From: Desulfohalovibrio reitneri
GTDB taxonomy: Bacteria; Desulfobacterota; Desulfovibrionia; Desulfovibrionales; Desulfovibrionaceae
Assembly: GCF_000711295.1 (NCBI RefSeq)
Contig: NZ_JOMJ01000003.1
Span: 2,429,501 to 2,493,500 of the forward strand
Length of the DNA stretch: 64,000 nt
Direction: 5' to 3'
Shown: one piece after another, positions 44,641 through 52,869 of the stretch
How the letters are laid out: each line of letters opens with the position of its first letter
Numbering within the stretch: the first letter of the stretch is position 1
Made by a program: the position numbers and the translations under genes
The notes under the pieces: generated by a model
Seen by the model: the letters and a program-made list of their open reading frames with translations, nothing else
Database searches by the model: none
What the model was told of the DNA's origin: nothing

Positions 44641-46110
44641 ATGCCGCCACGCAGACTCGTCCGGGAAGGGCCCGGGGCCCATAGCGAGGACTACAAGCTC
44701 TTCACCGATCTCGCTCCGGTGGGGATGTTCCTTTCCACAACGGATGGACGCTTTCTCTGGGTCAACCGCGCCCTTGCCGAAATATTCGGCTACGACTCCC
44801 CTGACGCCGTGCTCGCCAACGTCACCAACATCGCCGAGGATATCTACGACGACCCAGCGCTCCGCGAGGGGGTCGTTGAAGCTGTCCGGCAAAATCCCAA
44901 GCACGCGCGCTTCAGCCACGTCTACCGCCGCCGCGACGGCAGCCGCTTCCAGGCCCACCTCAATCTGTCCCTGAGCCGGGACGAGGATGGGCGGCCCTTC
45001 CTCATCGGCACCATTGAGGACGTCACCGAGCTCGAGCAGGCACTGGCGGATTTGCGCGAGTCCGAAGAACGCTTCCACGCCATCTTCGATTACGCCCCAC
45101 TGGGCATCTACCAGTCCACGCCCGAAGGGGAGTACCGGCTGGTGAACCCGAAGTTCGCGGAGTTGTTCGGCTACTCCTCTCCCCGGCAGCTGCTGGAGGA
45201 AGTGAAGAACGCCGAGAATCTTTACTTAGACCCCGCCCAGCGCCTTGAGATGCTGGAGATTCTGGAGGAGGAGGACTCCGTTCTGGAATTCGAGTCCGTG
45301 GCCAAACGGCGCGACGGCTCCACCTTCATCGCCCAGCGGGCGGTGCGGGCCATACGGGAGAACGGCCGCATAACCCGGCTCAAGGGATTCGTGCAGGACG
45401 TCACCAAGCGCCGCGAACTGGAGCGGCAGCGGGAGGACGTGGACCGACTCGTCCGTCACGACCTGCGCAGCCCGGTAGTCTCCTTCCAGGCTGGCCTGCG
45501 GCTTCTGCGCTCGGATGACGCGCGCCTGGACAAGGGCGAGGTGCTGGATCACCTGGAGCGCAACTGCGACCAGATGCTGCGGCTTCTGGATCTGTCCAGG
45601 GACGTGGGCAAGATGGAGCGCGGCGAGTTTCGGTTGAATAGCGAGGCCGTGGACCTTTCCGACCTGGTGGGGGAGGCGGCCGAGTGCGCCGCGGAGTCCT
45701 GCTTCGGGGTGGAGGTCAAGCTGCCGGAAGATTGCCGGCTCAGCGTGTCCGGCGACCGCACCCTGCTGTTCTGCCTGTTCGAGAACCTGCTGCGCAACGC
45801 CGTGGAGGCCTCGGAACCTGGAAGGGAAGTGCGGGTGGAGGCCGGGGATGAGGAGGGGCTGGCGCTGGTCACAGTGGCCAACCCGACACCAGTGCCGGAA
45901 TCGTTGCGCGACTGTTTCTTCGACAAGTACGCCACCTACGGCAAGAGCCACGGCACTGGACTGGGCACCTACTGGGCCAGGCTCATCGCCGACGCCCACC
46001 ACGGGGGCATCGAACTGGACACAGGCGACGAGCAGGGAACCCGGGTCACGGTGAAGCTTCCCCAGTGGCAAGGGGACGACCCGCTTGCCTCTCCTCTCCA
46101 ACCCCGGTAA
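44641..46110 (+). CDS. PAS-domain sensor histidine kinase (soluble)
   Basis: 489 residues without membrane helices. Two PAS domains at about 18-135 and 145-265 (FTDLAPVGMFLSTTDGRFLW, FDYAPLGIYQSTPEGEYRLV) are followed by a phosphoacceptor helix with H-box RLVRHDLRSPVVSF, and an ATPase domain with N-box LLRNAVEASEPG and the G-box KSHGTGLGTYWARL. The usual F-box is replaced by FDKYATYG. No response-regulator gene is adjacent. It ends 10 bases before cbiC, but a regulatory link to cobalamin genes is only a guess from position. Confidence 0.88.
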   Translation: MPPRRLVREGPGAHSEDYKLFTDLAPVGMFLSTTDGRFLWVNRALAEIFGYDSPDAVLANVTNIAEDIYDDPALREGVVEAVRQNPKHARFSHVYRRRDGSRFQAHLNLSLSRDEDGRPFLIGTIEDVTELEQALADLRESEERFHAIFDYAPLGIYQSTPEGEYRLVNPKFAELFGYSSPRQLLEEVKNAENLYLDPAQRLEMLEILEEEDSVLEFESVAKRRDGSTFIAQRAVRAIRENGRITRLKGFVQDVTKRRELERQREDVDRLVRHDLRSPVVSFQAGLRLLRSDDARLDKGEVLDHLERNCDQMLRLLDLSRDVGKMERGEFRLNSEAVDLSDLVGEAAECAAESCFGVEVKLPEDCRLSVSGDRTLLFCLFENLLRNAVEASEPGREVRVEAGDEEGLALVTVANPTPVPESLRDCFFDKYATYGKSHGTGLGTYWARLIADAHHGGIELDTGDEQGTRVTVKLPQWQGDDPLASPLQPR

Positions 46111-46120
46111 CAAAGAGGGG

Positions 46121-46771
46121 ATGGGCAAGCCACCGTTCACTCTCATCTCCGATCCCCAGGCCATCGAGCGCGAGTCCATGGCCCGCATCGAGGCCGAAGT
46201 CCCCGAGCCGCGCCCCTTCCAGGGGCTGGAATGGCTGGTGGCCCGGCGCATGGTCCACACCACGGCCGACTTCGAACTGCTGGACCTGATACGCTTCTCA
46301 CCCGGCGCGGCCGAGGCGGGGCGCAACGCCCTGGCCTCCGGGGCCACGGTGCTCACGGATACCCGCATGGCCCTGTGCGGCATTCCCTCCCGGCGGTTGG
46401 AGCCATTGGGCTGCAACGCAGTCTGCCTCATGGAGGACCCGGAGACCTACCGCCTGGCCTCGGTGCTGGGCGTCACCCGCGCGGCCGCGGCCGTGGACGT
46501 GGCCCTGGGCCGGGGGATGCTGGACGTGGTGGTCATCGGCAACGCGCCCACCGCCCTCATCCGTCTCATGGAGCACATGCTTGCCGGGCAGGCCGAACCG
46601 CGCCTTGTGGTGGGCATGCCGGTGGGCTTCGTCAACGCGGCCGAGTCCAAGGCCTGGCTGGAGTCCCACTGCCCCGCGCCGTACGTCACCATCTCCGGCC
46701 GCAAAGGCGGTTCCGCCCTGGCGGCCTGCGTAGTCAACGCCCTGGCCCAGGCCGCCCTGGAGAGCGAGTGA
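46121..46771 (+). CDS. cbiC: Precorrin-8X/cobalt-precorrin-8 methylmutase
   Basis: 216 residues from the ATG at 46121; GAGGGG lies very close upstream, so the start is not certain. Family blocks: the DPQAIERESMARI start, RMVHTTADFELLDL with the catalytic His, GATVLTDTRMALCGI, and VIGNAPTALIRLMEHM. It moves a methyl from C-11 to C-12 to give hydrogenobyrinic/cobyrinic acid in cobalamin synthesis. The stop overlaps the GTG start of cbiF. Confidence 0.92.
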   Translation: MGKPPFTLISDPQAIERESMARIEAEVPEPRPFQGLEWLVARRMVHTTADFELLDLIRFSPGAAEAGRNALASGATVLTDTRMALCGIPSRRLEPLGCNAVCLMEDPETYRLASVLGVTRAAAAVDVALGRGMLDVVVIGNAPTALIRLMEHMLAGQAEPRLVVGMPVGFVNAAESKAWLESHCPAPYVTISGRKGGSALAACVVNALAQAALESE

Positions 46772-47520
46772 GCCAGCCGCGCGTCTGGTTCGTCGGCGCC
46801 GGGCCGGGCGACCCGGAGTTGGTCACGGTCAAGGGGCTGCGGCTCATCCGCTCGGCGGACCTGGTGCTGTACGCCGGTTCCCTGGTGCCGCGCGAACTGG
46901 CCGAGGAGGCCAAGGAGGGGGCGCGGGTGGAGGATTCCGCGCCGCTGGACCTGCAGCAGACCCACGCCCTGCTCATGGAGTGCGTGCGGGCGGGCGGCAC
47001 GGCCGTTCGCCTGCACACGGGCGACCCTTCGCTGTACGGCGCGGTGCGCGAGCAAATGCGCCTGCTGGACGGGGAGGGCGTGGAGTACGGCGTGGTGCCC
47101 GGCGTGACAGCCGCCTTCGCCGCGGCGGCTGAGGCCCGGGCCAGCCTGACCGTGCCCGGCCGCGTGCAGAGCGTGGTTTTCACCCGGGCGGGGGGCCGAA
47201 CTCCGGTGCCGGAGTCGCTTCGCCAACTGGCCGCAACCGGGGCCTGCCTGGCGATCTACCTCTCAGCGCCCATGGCGGAGGGCATCCGGGACGAGCTGCT
47301 GGCAGCCGGACTGCCGCCGGAAACGGCCGTGGTGGTGGCCCACAAGGTGGGCTGGCCCGGGCAGGCGACCTCTCGGACCACGTTGGAGAACCTTCCCGAG
47401 GCGGCCGCCCCGTTCACGCGGCAGACCCTCTTTCTCGTGTTGCCGGGCGAAACCGGCGGGGAAACCCGCTCCAGCCTCTACAACCCGGACTTCGCCCACG
47501 GCTTCAGAAAGCTTTCCTGA
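46768..47520 (+). CDS. cbiF: Precorrin-4/cobalt-precorrin-4 C11-methyltransferase
   Basis: 250 residues from a GTG that overlaps the cbiC stop. The SUMT-type methylase pattern: VWFVGAGPGDPELVTVKGLR, LYAGSLVPRELAEEA, RLHTGDPSLYGAVREQ and VVPGVTAAFAAAAEA for SAM binding. It methylates C-11 in the corrin ring. Its start depends on translation of cbiC. The end lies just before copy D of the dispersed repeat. Confidence 0.92.
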   Translation: MSQPRVWFVGAGPGDPELVTVKGLRLIRSADLVLYAGSLVPRELAEEAKEGARVEDSAPLDLQQTHALLMECVRAGGTAVRLHTGDPSLYGAVREQMRLLDGEGVEYGVVPGVTAAFAAAAEARASLTVPGRVQSVVFTRAGGRTPVPESLRQLAATGACLAIYLSAPMAEGIRDELLAAGLPPETAVVVAHKVGWPGQATSRTTLENLPEAAAPFTRQTLFLVLPGETGGETRSSLYNPDFAHGFRKLS

Positions 47521-47584
47521 TGCGCTGGACCTGAACATACCCGGCCGCGCTCATGCGCTCACGTGTTCCCAGCTTTACGCGCCC

Positions 47585-47845
47585 CACAATCGCCGATGCG
47601 CCGGGGTGCTCCCGCGCACGAGCCCACCGCGCGCCAGCACGCGATACCCATGCAAGCTGAGTTTGCCGCAGGGTCCAGGGGGCGCGGACTAAATCGGCCC
47701 GGAGGCCGATTTGGAGCAAGCGCGGAGCGCTTGGCCCGAAGGGCGAGGGCTAGGAACCTTCAGTCCTTGGGCCGAGCGTGCTCGGTCTTAGGGATGAAGA
47801 GAGCAGAGCTGGCCCGAGTCAGCCCCCTGGCCGCCAGAGGCATTT
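47585..47845 (-). repeat. Dispersed intergenic repeat family, copy D (longest copy)
   Basis: On the minus strand it runs CCAGGGGGCTGACTCGGGCC, CTCTGCTCTCTTCATCCCTA, CCGAGCACGCTCGG hairpin, GAAGGTTCCTAGCC, GCTCCAAATCGGCCTCCGGG, CCCCTGGACCCTGCGGCAA, GCATGGGTATCGCG and GGAGCACCCCGGCG. It therefore links the left half seen in copy E with the right half seen in copies A, B and C. It lies between convergent cbiF and a DsrE-like gene. Confidence 0.75.
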
Positions 47846-47873
47846 TTCTGGTCCCCGCCTTTATCCCACGGCT

Positions 47874-48218
47874 TCAGAAGGTGAGCACCTTCCAGTCGCT
47901 CTGCAGCATTTCCGAGAGCGGCTGGCCGGTGTAGAGCACTTCCACGCCGAGGTCGCGCAACTGCCCGGTCAGGCCGTAGTGGTCCGAGCAGTTCCGGCAG
48001 GCCATGCACTCCACACCCGCCTCTTGGGCCTCAGCCAGACCATCGCGCAGCCGCCTGTCCACGCACAGCAGTTCCTGGGACGGGCCCCAAATCATGAGCC
48101 GGACCCGTTTCCACCATTGTTTGCGCAATCCGTTGGTGACGTAGAGCAGCACCAGCCGCTCGGCCACCTCCCTGTCCGCCGTGCTCCACACGACGCACAG
48201 CTTCCCCTCGTCGTTCAC
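47874..48218 (-). CDS. DsrE-like family protein (114 aa)
   Basis: 114 residues with the DsrE alpha/beta fold: KLCVVWSTADREVAERLVLL, VRLMIWGPSQELLC and the Cys pair in EAGVECMACRNCSDHYGLTG, followed by LRDLGVEVLYTG. DsrE relatives move sulfur or act in redox. The gene lies 16 bases downstream of another DsrE-superfamily gene on the same strand, so the two are probably one unit. Confidence 0.75.
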   Translation of the reverse strand: MNDEGKLCVVWSTADREVAERLVLLYVTNGLRKQWWKRVRLMIWGPSQELLCVDRRLRDGLAEAQEAGVECMACRNCSDHYGLTGQLRDLGVEVLYTGQPLSEMLQSDWKVLTF

Positions 48219-48234
48219 AAAGAACCCCTTCGTC

Positions 48235-48678
48235 TCAGGTGAACAGGCAAACCGAGCACTTGCGGGCGTAGGTCAGGAAGTCCTCGGCGGTCCAGACCAC
48301 AGCGCCCTCGATCAGCTTGTCCTCGTCGATTTCCATCATGTCCACGGTCATCTTGCAGGCGATGAGCTCCACCCCCTCGATCTGGGCCATCTCCTGCAGG
48401 TCGGCCAGGGACGGGATGTTGGCCTTCTCGATCTTCTTCTTCATCATCCCCGTGGCGATGGTTGACATGCCGGGAACGGCCCCCATGAGGCCGGGCGGGA
48501 TGTACTTGGCGCGCTCCGCGCCGCCCTCCATGACCAGGTTCAGCCCCATGAAGGAGTAGAAGATCTTGCTCTCCATGCCCTGCCTGGCGGCGTTGATGCC
48601 CAGTACCAGCGCGGGATACCCGCCGTCCAGGGTGTCCTTGACGCAGATGAAGCCGGCCTTTTCGCGTTTCTCGGCCAT
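48235..48678 (-). CDS. DsrE/DsrF/DrsH-like protein
   Basis: 147 residues from the ATG at 48678 (MAEKREKAGFICVKDTLDGG; the frame is open to 48729). The family core is seen in ALVLGINAARQGMESKIFYS, FMGLNLVMEGGAERAKYIPP and the KMTVDMMEIDEDKLIEGAVV tail, as in DrsH-like proteins. Cys residues occur near the N-terminus (ICVKD), in LIACKMT, and close to the end (YARKCSVCLFT). It may take part in sulfur transfer or redox; the family is firm, the role is inferred. Confidence 0.8.
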   Translation of the reverse strand: MAEKREKAGFICVKDTLDGGYPALVLGINAARQGMESKIFYSFMGLNLVMEGGAERAKYIPPGLMGAVPGMSTIATGMMKKKIEKANIPSLADLQEMAQIEGVELIACKMTVDMMEIDEDKLIEGAVVWTAEDFLTYARKCSVCLFT

Positions 48679-48765
48679 GCCGCCTCCCTTGCCGCCGGTC
48701 CGGGGCGGATGGTTGGGGTTTCGCCTCATTGTCCCTTGTAGACCGAAGGGGTGCCCCCGGCAAGT

Positions 48766-49608
48766 TCAGCGGGTGGCGTAGCAATAGCGGCAGCCGAAGG
48801 AGCAGGTGTTGTAGGAGCCGATGTCCTTGCTCGGCGCGCAGTTGCAGTGGGTGCGCTGGCCGGGGTCGGGGGTCTCGGGGAGAGTGAGTCCGAAGAGGCG
48901 GTTCAGCAGGGCGGGGTCGATGCAGGCCCCGGACGGGATGCCGTGGGGGGCGAGGTCAACGGGCGATGCGCAGGACTGGATTTCCAAATGGTGCTCCCGG
49001 GCGAGCCCCACCAGCCCGTCCGCCAGCCGCGCCAGTTTCCCGGCGTGTTCGGGCGCGGCCAGGTCCAGCAGGGGGGCGGTCACGCCGCGTTCGTCCAGGG
49101 CGGCGCGGGTGCGCTTCACCGCCCGCTTGTAGCGCCCCGGGTCCAACAGGCTGACGATCACCCGGAAGGTGTGTCCGCGCAGTTCCCCGGCCACCCGCCG
49201 GAACAGCTCCAGCGGCCGCTCCAGGTGCCCTTGGACGGCGATAACAGGGTCGAACCGCCAGATGACGCGTTCCGGGCCCAGGAGGCGGGCCAATTCGCGA
49301 AATCGCGCCGACTGCTCGGCCAGGCCGGGGAGGCCGGGCTCCATGACGCGGTTCATACCCGTGATGGTGACCATCCACACCGATCGGTACTCGCGTTCAA
49401 GGGAGGGCAGGGCGTCCAGCATGGTTCTGGACGGCAGCCGGGTCCAAAAGACCAGGGCGTCCACCGCTTCCGGCCGCAGGTCCACCCGGGACACCTGGGC
49501 AGCGTTGAAGGGGTTGGCCACGTCCACGAAGCCGTTGCCCAGGCGGTCGAGGAACCAGCGGGCGTGGAAGGCGGGCAGATCGGTGCGGCGGGAGGCGGAA
49601 ACGATCAT
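48766..49608 (-). CDS. DUF1848 protein with C-terminal Cys cluster
   Basis: 280 residues. DUF1848 family: it starts IVSASRRTDLPAFHARWFLD, has ALVFWTRLPSRTMLDALPSL and ERVIWRFDPVIA, and ends HCNCAPSKDIGSYNTCSFGC followed by RYCYA, which looks like a 4Fe-4S site of the radical-SAM type at an unusual, C-terminal place. The biochemical role of the family is not established. A single gene convergent with nothing; divergent from the GAF-SpoIIE gene. Confidence 0.82.
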   Translation of the reverse strand: MIVSASRRTDLPAFHARWFLDRLGNGFVDVANPFNAAQVSRVDLRPEAVDALVFWTRLPSRTMLDALPSLEREYRSVWMVTITGMNRVMEPGLPGLAEQSARFRELARLLGPERVIWRFDPVIAVQGHLERPLELFRRVAGELRGHTFRVIVSLLDPGRYKRAVKRTRAALDERGVTAPLLDLAAPEHAGKLARLADGLVGLAREHHLEIQSCASPVDLAPHGIPSGACIDPALLNRLFGLTLPETPDPGQRTHCNCAPSKDIGSYNTCSFGCRYCYATR

Positions 49609-49752
49609 GGGGGTTGCTCCGTGAGTCTCCCTGGACTACCCATAATAGGGCTGACTGGAAAGAGGACCCCGAGGAACCGGCATGCCGAGCGGACAACACA
49701 CTGCAATATTACGGGATATACTGATCATTCCCGAATCGCGCGGAGGCCGCGT

Positions 49753-51069
49753 GTGAGCGGGGAAGGGAACGGCGCGCCTTCCGAGGCTGGACCGCCCCGT
49801 GGTCAACTGGAGCGGCTGCGTGCCTGCATCCGGGCTATGGGGGACATCTCCGGCTCCTTGTCGCTGGGGGAGATTCTGGAGCGGCTCATGGAATCGGTCA
49901 TGGACATTCTGGGCGCGGAGAACTGTTCGCTGTACCTTGTGGACGACCAGCGCGAGCGGCTTTCCCTGGCCATGTCGCGCGGGCCGCTGGGCTCCACCAT
50001 CCCCCGGGACAAGCTGCTGGCCAGGGGGGAGAAAGTGCCCGGCCGCGCCTGGTCCGAGGGGCGCTCCCTGCTGCTCTCGCCGGAGGACATCGGCCGGGGG
50101 GAGCTGGCCTCGCCCGAGGTTGCGCGGAAGGATGTGGTCTCTATGCTGGCCGTGCCGCTCATCCACCGGGGCAGGATCCTGGGCGTGGCCAAGATAACCA
50201 ACCGCCGCGACGGCCGCCCCTTCGACGCCGAGGACGTGGAGGTGTTCGAGTTCGTCTGCGGGCAGGCCGCTTCGGCCATCCACCTTTCCTTCCTGCACGA
50301 GTCGGAACTGCGCCACCAGCGCATGCGGCTGGAGATGGACCGGGCCTCGGAGGTGCAGCGCATGCTGCTGCCCGGGGAACGGCCCGAACCGCCGGGACTG
50401 GACGTGGCCACCCATTCCCGGCCGTGCGAGGCCATCGGCGGGGACTACCTGGACCTTTTTCCCCCGCCTTGCGGGCCGGAAACCGCCTATTGCCTGGCCC
50501 TGGGCGACATTTCCGGCCACGGCACGGCCTCTGCCCTGCTCATGACCACCCTGCGCGCCTACGTGCGGGCCAACGCGCACCTCTCCTGCGAACCGCACCG
50601 GCTGCTCGGCGAGGTCAACCGCCTTTTCACCTCGGACACCTACCGGGGCGGCCACTTCTGCACCCTGTCCTTCCTGACCCTGGACACGGCCGAGGGGTGC
50701 ATGCGCTGGGCCAGCGCCGGCCACCCCTACGGGCTGGTATTCGACCCGGGTGAAGGCTCCTTCCATGAATTGTCCGGCTCGGACCCGCCCATAGGTTGCT
50801 GCACGGACAAGGATTTTCAAGGGTTCAACACCTGCGGACTGCCGCCCGGGGCGGTGGTCATTCTGTGTTCGGACGGGCTTTGGGAGGCGCGCGACACGGC
50901 CGGTGAGATGTTCGGCATCGAGCGGGTCAAGGCGGAGGTGCGGGCTCACGCGGGCAAGCGGGCCCAAGACATTGTCCAGGCCGTGCTTTCCAGTCTGGAG
51001 GAATTCACCGAGGACAGGGCCCTGGAGGACGATGTGACGCTGGCGGTGTTCAGGCGGACGTCGGAATAG
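49753..51069 (+). CDS. GAF-domain SpoIIE-type serine phosphatase
   Basis: 438 residues from a GTG at 49753 (CGGAGG 6 bases upstream). The GAF domain is at about 35-185 (LESVMDILGAENCSLYLVDD-like, RKDVVSMLAVPLIHRGRILG). A linker helix with RMRLEMDRASEVQRMLLPGE precedes the PP2C/SpoIIE phosphatase domain (about 215-435) with CEAIGGDYLDLF, LALGDISGHGTASALLMTTL and VILCSDGLWEARDTAG holding the metal-binding Asp residues. Such proteins control anti-sigma-factor antagonists or related switches; no partner is adjacent. Confidence 0.88.
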   Translation: MSGEGNGAPSEAGPPRGQLERLRACIRAMGDISGSLSLGEILERLMESVMDILGAENCSLYLVDDQRERLSLAMSRGPLGSTIPRDKLLARGEKVPGRAWSEGRSLLLSPEDIGRGELASPEVARKDVVSMLAVPLIHRGRILGVAKITNRRDGRPFDAEDVEVFEFVCGQAASAIHLSFLHESELRHQRMRLEMDRASEVQRMLLPGERPEPPGLDVATHSRPCEAIGGDYLDLFPPPCGPETAYCLALGDISGHGTASALLMTTLRAYVRANAHLSCEPHRLLGEVNRLFTSDTYRGGHFCTLSFLTLDTAEGCMRWASAGHPYGLVFDPGEGSFHELSGSDPPIGCCTDKDFQGFNTCGLPPGAVVILCSDGLWEARDTAGEMFGIERVKAEVRAHAGKRAQDIVQAVLSSLEEFTEDRALEDDVTLAVFRRTSE

Positions 51070-51173
51070 AAACGCCAAATGGACCGGTGGCGCGTCCCGC
51101 GTCGAGCGGGCGGCGGAGGCTCTGGGAAAAGGGGCGGGGGCCGCCGTAACCCGGGGGACCCGGGCGCGGCGAA

Positions 51174-51392
51174 CTAGCGCGGGCGGTAGGTTATGCGGCC
51201 GCGGGTGAGGTCGTAGGGGCTCATTTCGACCACGACCTTGTCGCCGGGCATGACGCGGATGCGGAACTTGCGCATTTTGCCGGAAATGTGGGCCAGCACT
51301 TCGTGGCCGTTCTCGAGCACCACCCGGAACATGGCGTTGGGCAGGGCCTCCTCCACGGTGCCGGTGACGTTGATTCCTTCTTCTTTGGCCAT
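51174..51392 (-). CDS. infA: Translation initiation factor IF-1
   Basis: 72 residues, standard length and OB fold: [60 protein letters not shown] and [11 protein letters not shown]. It binds the A site of the 30S subunit during initiation. GGAGG lies 8 bases before the ATG. A terminator belonging to the upstream RRM gene lies at 51414-51441, so infA is transcribed separately or by read-through. Confidence 0.96.
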   Translation of the reverse strand: MAKEEGINVTGTVEEALPNAMFRVVLENGHEVLAHISGKMRKFRIRVMPGDKVVVEMSPYDLTRGRITYRPR

Positions 51393-51413
51393 CTATCCTC
51401 CTTGATCTATTGA

Positions 51414-51441
51414 AAAAACCCGCCCGGCCGAGGCCGGGCGG
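51414..51441 (-). terminator. Terminator downstream of the RRM gene
   Basis: On the minus strand CCCGCCCGGCC and GGCCGGGCGGG pair around TC(G), followed by TTTTTT. It separates the RRM gene from infA. Confidence 0.85.
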
Positions 51442-51460
51442 GGGAACATGCGAGTCAGTC

Positions 51461-51724
51461 CTACCAGCGGCGGGGCTTCTCTTCGCGGGGGCGCGCCTCG
51501 TTAACCTTGAGGCTGCGGCCGCCAATCATGCTGCCGTTGAGGGAGGAGATGGCCTCCTCGGCGCCGTTGTCCATTTCCACGAAGCCGAAGCCACGGGAGC
51601 GGCCGGTCTCGCGGTCATAGATGATCTTGGCGGAGGAGACGTTGCCGTACTCGGCGAACATGTCGTTCAGTTCTTCGTCGGTGGTGGACCAGGGCAGGTT
51701 GCCCACGTAGATGTTCTTGGCCAT
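51461..51724 (-). CDS. RRM-type RNA-binding protein
   Basis: 87 residues from MAKNIYVGNLPWSTT. One RNA recognition motif with RNP2 (IYVGNL) and RNP1 (RGFGFVEM), followed by a short basic tail (RPREEKPRRW). Small RRM proteins of this kind occur in many bacteria and bind RNA; the target is unknown. GGAGC lies before the ATG. The frame is open to 51787 upstream but without a good start. Confidence 0.9.
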   Translation of the reverse strand: MAKNIYVGNLPWSTTDEELNDMFAEYGNVSSAKIIYDRETGRSRGFGFVEMDNGAEEAISSLNGSMIGGRSLKVNEARPREEKPRRW

Positions 51725-52061
51725 TGTCGATGCTCCTAGCGATGCGTTGTTAGTAAAGAAGCCGAGTCGAGCCGGGTCAACGCGCAAAGCAGGAACACCG
51801 TCTCCGAACCCAAGTCTTCGTATCAGGACCCGGCGCCCGTGCGCCGAACCCGCCCCTGTGGACGCACTTCCACCCCGGGACAGCGCTTATGTAGCGCAGC
51901 GTCCGGGGGTTGTCCAGGGGGATGAAGCGGTGATTTTACGGAATCGTGCGGGATTCGGCGGATAGCAATGGCACGGCAGGGGACGTACCCCGAGGTTGCC
52001 CCGGGGCTGCGGCGGATGTAAAATCGGCGGTTCCAGATACCTTAAAACACAGGGAGTTTCC
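51725..52061. other. 337-bp spacer between divergent genes
   Basis: Holds the 5' regions of the RRM gene (minus) and the 137-aa exported protein gene (plus). No gene, clear promoter box or strong hairpin was recognised. Confidence 0.4.
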
Positions 52062-52475
52062 ATGATCCGCCGCCTCTTCCTTCCCTTGGCCGTGTCCGCC
52101 TGCCTTCTGCTGTCCTTTTCCCTGGCCCAGGCCGAAGACCTCACCGGAACGTGGACCGCTTCCGGCAAAAGCTGGGGTGCCGCCCAGGGCGGCTCCGACC
52201 ACGGGATGGTCAAAGGGGACGACATCGTCATCGGCGGCGACATGATGACCCTGCGCATCGACTCCCAGAAGGGGAGCGCCCTGCACGGCGAGTGGTGTAG
52301 CCCCAAAAAGTGCGAGGATCTGGTGGGCGTGGTGCGCATGGACGGCTCCCTGCTCATGGCCGACGAGGACACCACTTTCTTCGGCTCCATGTACCAGGGC
52401 AAGATGGAGTTGTGCCCGGTGGAGCCGGGCGAGGACAACCGCCTGGCCATCTGCATGGTGCTGGAGCGAAAGTAG
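52062..52475 (+). CDS. Exported hypothetical protein (137 aa)
   Basis: 137 residues from the ATG at 52062 with AGGGA upstream. A signal peptide at 1-24 (MIRRLFLPLAVSACLLLSFS then LAQAEDL) is followed by a small beta-rich domain with three Cys (WCSPKKCEDL, MELCPVEP) plus one near the end (AICMVL), possibly disulfide-bonded in the periplasm. It looks like a lipocalin-like or similar barrel (LTGTWTASG start); the family is not certain. A terminator follows. Confidence 0.65.
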   Translation: MIRRLFLPLAVSACLLLSFSLAQAEDLTGTWTASGKSWGAAQGGSDHGMVKGDDIVIGGDMMTLRIDSQKGSALHGEWCSPKKCEDLVGVVRMDGSLLMADEDTTFFGSMYQGKMELCPVEPGEDNRLAICMVLERK

Positions 52476-52499
52476 CCCGTTCCCCTTGTTTGAGCCAAA

Positions 52500-52533
52500 G
52501 CCCCCTCCGCGCGACGGCCGGGGGCTTTTTTTC
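52500..52533 (+). terminator. Terminator after the 137-aa gene
   Basis: AGCCCCC and GGGGGCT form a stem with an inner GGCC-containing loop, followed by a T-run. It ends just before the convergent gene at 52549. Confidence 0.75.
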
Positions 52534-52548
52534 GGCCATGTCCGCCTG

Positions 52549-52869
52549 TCAGCCGATGGTGAATTCCGGCGGGCGGACGCGTCCCGACTTGCAGACCGGA
52601 CAGCGGGAGGGCGCGGACAGCCGCTCGCGCTTGGCGAAGACGTGGCCGCAGTCGCGGCAGGCCGCGGGCTCCACCACCAAACGCTCCCCGCGCGCTCTGA
52701 GGCTCTTGGCCAGGTGTTCCAGCTCCGAGGCCACCCGCTTCTCCGAAACCCCGGCCAGGACGGAAATTTCCTTGGCCGGAAAAATGCCGTGGCGCAGCAC
52801 GGACTCCATGCGCTGCCTGGCGGTGGCCTCCCGCTCGGGCGGTTTGCGGGGCGGCTGTTCCCGGCTCAT
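52549..52869 (-). CDS. Predicted transcriptional regulator with zinc ribbon (106 aa)
   Basis: 106 residues. The N-terminal half has a helix-turn-helix-like region (FPAKEISVLAGVSEKRVASE followed by LEHLAKSLRAR). The C-terminal half has a zinc ribbon, CRDCGHVF..SRCPVCKSGR. This arrangement is known in archaeal and anaerobe regulators annotated only as predicted DNA-binding. The start overlaps the stop of the ferredoxin-nitroreductase gene (ATGA), so the two are coupled. Confidence 0.75.
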   Translation of the reverse strand: MSREQPPRKPPEREATARQRMESVLRHGIFPAKEISVLAGVSEKRVASELEHLAKSLRARGERLVVEPAACRDCGHVFAKRERLSAPSRCPVCKSGRVRPPEFTIG

